Below are positions 54,701 through 58,719 of a stretch of DNA of 58,719 bases, piece after piece. Made by a program: the position numbers and the translations under genes. Where the stretch lies: positions 2,014 to 60,732 of the forward strand of contig JAJBVT010000086.1 in the NCBI GenBank assembly GCA_020859685.1, written 5' to 3'. Source of the stretch: Rikenellaceae bacterium (lineage in GTDB: Bacteria > Bacteroidota > Bacteroidia > Bacteroidales > Rikenellaceae). Within the stretch, counting starts at the first letter, position 1, and each line of letters starts with the position of its first letter. The notes below the pieces were generated by a model. It did not search any database. It saw only the letters and a program-made list of their open reading frames with translations, and was not told where the DNA came from.

Positions 54701-55210
54701 CAGTTTGTTGTTATAGTATAGTAACTGTATTTTCGGCGTGTTCCGGTTCTGTTCCTTGGTATAAATCCAGTACGGCTTGTCCTCGAACAGCATGGTTCCG
54801 AGAGTGTTCAGGAACGGATATGACGAGTGGCGTCCGGGGTCTTCGGCAAGGGTTACGGGGGCCGAAAAAGTAAACCGGTCGGGTTTGATGGCAATAGCCG
54901 CGAGCAGGCCCTTCCATTCGTCCACCAGCATTTCGAAATATCGGATAAGGCCCGTATCCTTGTCTTGCGGGTTTTTATTGGATATGTAGGCTAAGGCGTA
55001 ATTGAATATCTTCGCCCTTGCCCACGGTGTGGGGATACCGGAAACAAGGGTAAGGTACTGCCTTGCCGCACCTTTATCATCGACCTTGCTGGTCCGTATA
55101 TTCCGGATGAAATTTACCGCCTGCTTCATCGGACACCATTTGTCCTTATGCTCGCTCGACGGGGTTATTTTCGAATCTATAAGTAACGGTAGTTCTTTAT
55201 TTATGGACAT
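51782..55210 (-). CDS. Large actin/Hsp70-fold (ASKHA) ATPase
   Basis: The 1142-residue protein has an N-terminal region of about 570 residues without known motifs. An ASKHA nucleotide-binding core follows: phosphate-1 AVIGFDFGSNNTCVNYA near 573 and phosphate-2 FVVGIDVGGSTSDILII near 795, each with the expected Asp and Gly pattern. The adjacent region contains SVRLAAGVFFKAI. Such proteins hydrolyse or bind ATP to switch conformation. It is encoded 9 bases after the tubulin-like gene, so actin and tubulin folds are made from one transcript. The long N-terminal part may be a target-binding arm. Confidence 0.8.
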   Translation of the reverse strand: MSINKELPLLIDSKITPSSEHKDKWCPMKQAVNFIRNIRTSKVDDKGAARQYLTLVSGIPTPWARAKIFNYALAYISNKNPQDKDTGLIRYFEMLVDEWKGLLAAIAIKPDRFTFSAPVTLAEDPGRHSSYPFLNTLGTMLFEDKPYWIYTKEQNRNTPKIQLLYYNNKLVGATSPFTIFFTGVNYSNIAADCADIPWFDKEQGMFINPDESIKRDGENLQKLFIFINNIIKNHEDYKEAITENFGDDRRPDLLFVNRMVEVLSKWSDRIRELALRETNKELSENGGVLPHLKQLEGPLAILLRNEFKVYWNSNSFSKKQDAGSKVIESLDDLFIPGDYIAGWNDSTGRMDEGAVHYLKVKDYQDSNAPVSYFALPLSQLGLELFGNSLTDMLKGGTADDSKLSLTGEIKKDNHDILAVKLTIEVDGEKVPKDKEFQIRWIGSNRKVMIWPNFVSNIWNKYYLYSEYPSNEKGTCFIPEYKTVFRGGKTIDLPKTQDGRTVYPVKHLVKYPIGEVSSDSHHYEILQSEVPFERFRTEINEKGETIVAGYLVIKDKFIEDRTSDKVFNENSRAVIGFDFGSNNTCVNYAVNAGSAQPIPFSNRRVMIVGHENESGRLAESDELLFFSNEGTFGNNGQVKSWLHEHDIEYIQEGTADEIAGGVPVNEKNICVIEMTEEKIRTQVGNLYYDMKWLSTESGINKKTAFIKTLWTQICADLYAQGQVPETLRWSYPSSIITADVNNYSRLFTSLAARDMPFATTAEIPRVSTEKRTESEAVCSYALTMNFEPTSDQFVVGIDVGGSTSDILIIGKGSLDGGAGTENILYSQSSVRLAAGVFFKAIINSPSFRRALVNFHKTGKTRIHVENIEEIIDSTNRAKGPYFLNNIFDQLQGEREFYEFYDDMFRNVPYVFTIPAYVTGLLVCYSGMLTANVIRKQGLEDKIKYAAIQPFGKGGRLFDWMNLFDKDVVNDFYGRCFSLGMDSTNVKLKFYDITKDNKSEVSKGLVAEHKIVKDENQNYEVWGESGVKYIRSGEVMQLGEFDNIDSSLFENVENFDFTASGEVFRKYMDILSDLLNHKLGVLKDSSALYELENLRYITSFFRNDREYRKVQNEKDKKSVYSMPILIAEGLYYLEEVIIPKIFNR

Positions 55211-55219
55211 GGCGCTTCA

Positions 55220-56773
55220 CTATTTAAAATTATACAGTTGGCACAGCGTGTGGTAAACACGGTGTATAAGCCTCTCGTTGGTGTTACTGATGCTCAGGTT
55301 GTCGGGCACCTTGTTCATTTCGCTGCGGACCTTGTCGAATATATCGCCGCCGAGCAGGCCCGTAGAGAAGGTGTTCGCCTTATCGTCGGCATAAAGGTGC
55401 TTGTTGAAATCGAGCTTCGACAGCGATTTCTTGTCGTGTATACCGAACGCCTTGGCATCGAAAAGCATTCCTCCCGCCGAAGTATCCAGCTGCCGCAGCC
55501 ACCCGTCCTCCACCTGGTCTCCGTCGAACCAGAGGTTGAACTTCTCGAAATATTTATGGAGGGCGTGCTTCTCGTCCTGGCTGATATTCTCGTATCCGGT
55601 GATGCTTTTACCTATCGTGGCCTGTGTATAGAGGTCGTATTTGTCTATCAGCCCCAGATACGAAGCGGCCACCAGCATTCCGAATTTTTTACGGAAATCC
55701 TGATTGTTCGTAAAGTTTTCGAACGATAGCCGGGCGTCCTTGATATCGGGGTGTATGAAGTAGAATTTATCCTCGCCTCCCTCTTTGAGCACCTCTTTGG
55801 GGGCGTTGAAGAAGTCGTAAGCCGCGAAGGCCGCCATAAGTTCGAGGTAATGCGCGTTGTTCTGCTGCTCCTTACCGCCGGTCTTGACGCTGTTCTTGCC
55901 GCTGATCTCTTTTATCTCCCTCGAACCGAGAAGGTAGAGCCGGCTGTAAACGTCGTTCACCGAGGCGTCGTCCTCGTAGAACATTAGGGCCGCCTGCGAG
56001 TTAAAGGCGAACCTCTCCGATGTGGCCACAATCTTTTCCCGTGTCCGCTCGTCGTTGCTCATGTTGTAGTTGAACGAGAAGTAGCCGGTAAGTATCACCG
56101 ACCCGTAGAGGGCCTGAGCTACCTGATTGTCGTTCTCCTTCTTGGTCACCGCTTCGATAGCGCGCGGAATTATGGGAATAGACGAAGCGCCGGTACCGCC
56201 GAACACCGAACCGAAAATAAATACCCGGGGGTCGTCCGTGGTCCGTATCAGTTTCGCGGCGAACTGTTTGAACTGCGAGTTCTTGTTATCGTCGTTTACC
56301 AGCGAATCGTACATCAGCAGGGAACCCAGATGGGTCTGCGCCCGGTAGCCGTGGTTTAGGTCGAATTCCCGGACATCCTCTGTAAACAGCAGGTCCGCTA
56401 TATCGGTTTCGATTGCGTTGTGGTATTTGTTGTCGGGGTTCGGGAAAGATTTTTTATTCCGGCTCGAGTAACCCATTATTTTCGACAGGTTGTTTTCGCT
56501 GGAATAGTCCGGTGTGAACTCGTAGTAGTTGATTTTTGCCGAAAACTGTGTGTCCGTATGGGCCACCTGCCTCTCCTGCCCCTCTTTGAGGTTCTGGTAG
56601 TAGTTCTTCAGGTCGCGAAGGCGTGTAAAGTTGCCGTTATCCTTGTCCGTATCGAGCGCCAGCATGTTGACTTCCGTGTCGTCGAACATGCCCATCGCGC
56701 AGAGGTGAATAAACGATTCGAGGCATCGCATTCCCGTACCGCCGATGCCTATTACAAATATACTTTTGGCCAT
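55220..56773 (-). CDS. Tubulin/FtsZ-like GTPase
   Basis: The 517-residue protein starts MAKSIFVIGIGGTGMRCLESF, a nucleotide-binding beta-loop-helix at residues 9-16. It has the tubulin-type signature FIFGSVFGGTGASSIPIIPRAIE at about 186-208, in which GGTGAS matches the G-box GGGTGSG. The order and spacing fit the bacterial tubulin-like family (Pfam Tubulin_2), distinct from cell-division FtsZ. Whether it polymerises cannot be read from sequence. It is 4 bases after a small membrane protein and 9 before the actin-like gene. Confidence 0.8.
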   Translation of the reverse strand: MAKSIFVIGIGGTGMRCLESFIHLCAMGMFDDTEVNMLALDTDKDNGNFTRLRDLKNYYQNLKEGQERQVAHTDTQFSAKINYYEFTPDYSSENNLSKIMGYSSRNKKSFPNPDNKYHNAIETDIADLLFTEDVREFDLNHGYRAQTHLGSLLMYDSLVNDDNKNSQFKQFAAKLIRTTDDPRVFIFGSVFGGTGASSIPIIPRAIEAVTKKENDNQVAQALYGSVILTGYFSFNYNMSNDERTREKIVATSERFAFNSQAALMFYEDDASVNDVYSRLYLLGSREIKEISGKNSVKTGGKEQQNNAHYLELMAAFAAYDFFNAPKEVLKEGGEDKFYFIHPDIKDARLSFENFTNNQDFRKKFGMLVAASYLGLIDKYDLYTQATIGKSITGYENISQDEKHALHKYFEKFNLWFDGDQVEDGWLRQLDTSAGGMLFDAKAFGIHDKKSLSKLDFNKHLYADDKANTFSTGLLGGDIFDKVRSEMNKVPDNLSISNTNERLIHRVYHTLCQLYNFK

Positions 56774-56777
56774 TATT

Positions 56778-57170
56778 CTACTGTTTTTTGGGCAGGATAC
56801 TGCCGAATTTGGAATCCCTGTTCACTACTTTCAGGAGGATGAACCCTATGATGAAATAGAGCGCCAGCAGCACTACCGCGCCGATGGCCATGCAGAGGAA
56901 ATATTTGCTCCGGAACGCGGGGTTCATTATCCGCATCATCACCAGATAGTATTCCAACCCGAGCAGGACGACGACCCCAACTACCGGGAGGGAGAAGAAA
57001 ATCCCGCGCCTTGTCTTGGGCGAATTATCGACCTTGCCGCCCTGCCACTTAATCATGTTGGCGATAATGTAGGCTGCGAGTATCAGCACTATTCCGGCGA
57101 GCGCGGCGAAGATATAACTTGTGGTGACGGCCGAATCGAGGTCCCCCACGGTTTTGATAAGATTGTTCAT
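56778..57170 (-). CDS. Small membrane protein with three helices
   Basis: This 130-residue protein has three hydrophobic segments (about 18-40, 57-78 and 90-115) separated by a basic loop WQGGKVDNSPKTRRG. No family is recognised. It lies between the VWA-like lipoprotein and the tubulin-like gene with gaps of 19 and 4 bases. It could anchor the cytoplasmic filament-type proteins to the membrane. Confidence 0.75.
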   Translation of the reverse strand: MNNLIKTVGDLDSAVTTSYIFAALAGIVLILAAYIIANMIKWQGGKVDNSPKTRRGIFFSLPVVGVVVLLGLEYYLVMMRIMNPAFRSKYFLCMAIGAVVLLALYFIIGFILLKVVNRDSKFGSILPKKQ

Positions 57171-57189
57171 GGTTTTATGGGTATAGAGG

Positions 57190-58551
57190 TTATTTAAAAT
57201 TGGGTGTCAGAAGATAAATGGTATATATTACCTTCCCTTTGGGATTTATCGACGGGTCCTGCAGGGTCTGCCGGATACTCTCGTAGAGCGACGTGTTGAG
57301 TTTGCCTGCGCTGCTGCGCTCTATGGATACCCACTTGTAATCGTCGCTTATTTCGGGGTTGCCCGAGAAATTATCCTCGGCCCGGTCGATTACGAAATCT
57401 ATACGGAATAGGTTGTCCCGGTCGGTATGGAGCGCTGCGCTGCCCGAGTCGAAATTGCGGTGCAGGCGAAGCACTATCTCGCCCGTCCGGTCGAAAATCT
57501 CGTTGTCCACGTCGAAAATCTCGTTCACCGGTTTAAGCGCCGACAGTACCGGGAGTTGCTGTTCTTCGGTACGCAGGCTGTCCTCATAGGCGATAAAGTC
57601 GTCCGTAAGCAGGTACACCACCGGTTTGACCGCGGTTATCCGGTAACTGTCCTCCTGGCCGGTTTCGACGAATATCCCGCGCAGGATGGCATCGCCGCCT
57701 TCGACGGGTCTGCCCTGGTCGTCGTAGGCGTTGAGGATATATTTGTAGATATCCTTCCAGCCTATCTGGTACTCCTGCGCCTCGTAGGACCTCTCTTTGT
57801 AGTAAGTATCCGGGTTTAACGACAATACCTCGTTCACCGCGGGCTGGCGCTGGCCTGCATATTCGAAACGCAGGTCGCCGCCCGAGGAGGTCAGGTGGAG
57901 CAGCTTCACGTCGTAGTTGCCGCCCAGGTTGCGGGAAACTATGTCGTAGATATTGTTCGGTTTCCTGCTGTTGGTAAACAGCATATAGTACCGGAATTTC
58001 TCGTAGCGGTTGCTCTCGAGGTACGGTTCCGAGAAGATGTACACGTCGCCGCCTTTCGCGAGCCACTGGCGGAACTCGGGCGCAAGGTACGGGTTGTTCA
58101 TATTGTCGCCCGAGAGGTTGCGCTGGAAATACTCCCCGTCGGTTATTATGATAGCCTGCCGGTTGCCCGAGGTTATCTGGCTGACCGCGCCCTTAATATC
58201 GGCGTAATTCACCTCCCGGATGGAGCGCAGCAATTCGTACACCTTCTGCCGGTCGTCGGTTTCGCGCGTTATGGCCGAACCTTTTATCGACCAGAATACC
58301 GGATTACAGTCGATTATGGCCGGATGTACGGCCTGATAGAAACGCGAATTACCCGCTTCGGCCACACAGGTCGAATAGTCGATATACAGGTCCACGCTGT
58401 CCGAAAGGATAAAGCGGCCCTGCGCGTCCCCGAAATTATGTTCATGGAAATCTTTTACCCTGGAGAAGTCCTCCACCCTCATACGGCTGCCGCATGAGGA
58501 GATAACGGCACACACAATCGCTGCCGTCAGGATGAGTCGAAGTCTCTGCAT
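57190..58551 (-). CDS. VWA-like lipoprotein, first gene of the NTPase operon
   Basis: The 453-residue protein has a lipoprotein signal with Cys20 (VISSCGS). It has a Rossmann-like domain recalling VWA: SVDLYIDYSTC near residue 50, in which Cys replaces the last MIDAS Ser, and QAIIITDGEYFQRN near 150. A beta-rich C-terminal half follows. It heads an operon of ten frames with gaps of 3-34 bases. As an envelope-facing lipoprotein it is a candidate sensor for the cytoplasmic NTPases. The VWA assignment is moderate because the metal site is not complete. Confidence 0.72.
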   Translation of the reverse strand: MQRLRLILTAAIVCAVISSCGSRMRVEDFSRVKDFHEHNFGDAQGRFILSDSVDLYIDYSTCVAEAGNSRFYQAVHPAIIDCNPVFWSIKGSAITRETDDRQKVYELLRSIREVNYADIKGAVSQITSGNRQAIIITDGEYFQRNLSGDNMNNPYLAPEFRQWLAKGGDVYIFSEPYLESNRYEKFRYYMLFTNSRKPNNIYDIVSRNLGGNYDVKLLHLTSSGGDLRFEYAGQRQPAVNEVLSLNPDTYYKERSYEAQEYQIGWKDIYKYILNAYDDQGRPVEGGDAILRGIFVETGQEDSYRITAVKPVVYLLTDDFIAYEDSLRTEEQQLPVLSALKPVNEIFDVDNEIFDRTGEIVLRLHRNFDSGSAALHTDRDNLFRIDFVIDRAEDNFSGNPEISDDYKWVSIERSSAGKLNTSLYESIRQTLQDPSINPKGKVIYTIYLLTPNFK

Positions 58552-58719
58552 CTATTTTAGTTTGTTTAATTCGAATAAAGTAGTTGATAAAATGGGGTCA
58601 AAACGTAAAAATCATGGGTCGGGATTGTAAATTACGCCTTATTTTATAAAAATAGGAATATTTATTATAATAACTGCCGGGTGCAGGATAAGAACTTCTT
58701 ATAAAAAGAATTATATTTT

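Noticed and set aside
53279-54721. Plus-strand frame of 480 codons opposite the actin-like gene
   Set aside because: It is the shadow of a gene with intact phosphate motifs. No recognisable domain is seen in this strand.

Overview
The window is a chromosomal stretch of a Bacteroidota bacterium, most likely order Bacteroidales. The grounds are a Mfa-type fimbrial lipoprotein cluster, a DAHP synthase/chorismate mutase fusion, an ExbB-x-ExbD-ExbD operon, BACON and DUF4251 domains, and several -7 boxes of the Bacteroidota TAnnTTTG type. Two of these boxes have a TTTG -33 element exactly 19 nt upstream (gcvH, greA). The GC-rich codon choice would suit a Rikenellaceae/Alistipes-like lineage, but that is inference only.

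Layout. 0.5-6.3 kb: a three-gene fimbrial operon (shaft, anchor and tip-like lipoproteins). 6.4-10.4 kb: tRNA-Cys, dprA, a TatD DNase, type I asparaginase and tRNA-Ser, followed by an unusual multi-hairpin element and 101-bp tandem repeats. 11.4-13.7 kb: an ExbB/ExbD energy-transduction operon. 13.9-19.4 kb (minus strand): two SGNH proteins and an MBOAT acyltransferase, probably an O-acylation system. 19.8-31.7 kb: housekeeping genes (gcvH, mdh, a TraB/GumN lipoprotein, cls, greA, an HtpX-like protease, lemA, a TonB-like exported protein, NDH-2, a YjbR-like protein, a cold-shock protein), interrupted at 21.3-21.8 kb by dispersed-type repeats. 32.0-36.5 kb: the aromatic amino acid operon pheA-aminotransferase-tyrA-DAHPS/CM. 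It is preceded by a Phe/Tyr-rich leader peptide and a complete transcription attenuator whose mutually exclusive hairpins can be read directly.

38.1-58.6 kb holds the most unusual content. On the plus strand are two kinase-like/WG-repeat proteins, one with its catalytic residues and one that has lost them, flanking a von Willebrand A protein. Facing them is a tightly packed minus-strand operon of ten reading frames: a VWA-like lipoprotein, a small membrane protein, a tubulin/FtsZ-like protein, a large actin/Hsp70-fold protein, a second coiled-coil protein, a zinc-ribbon GTPase, a GAP1-like protein, and a membrane GTPase with a small membrane partner. This looks like a multi-NTPase signalling or conflict system that unites prokaryotic tubulin, actin and GTPase folds. 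Its function is not established by the sequence.

Two reading frames carry in-frame stops where the protein appears to continue: the HtpX-like protease (TAA at codon 7) and the SH3-GTPase gene (TGA directly followed by ATG). Several conserved enzymes carry long low-complexity appendages (DprA, MBOAT, an SGNH protein, NDH-2), which suggests a lineage habit of growing disordered tails.
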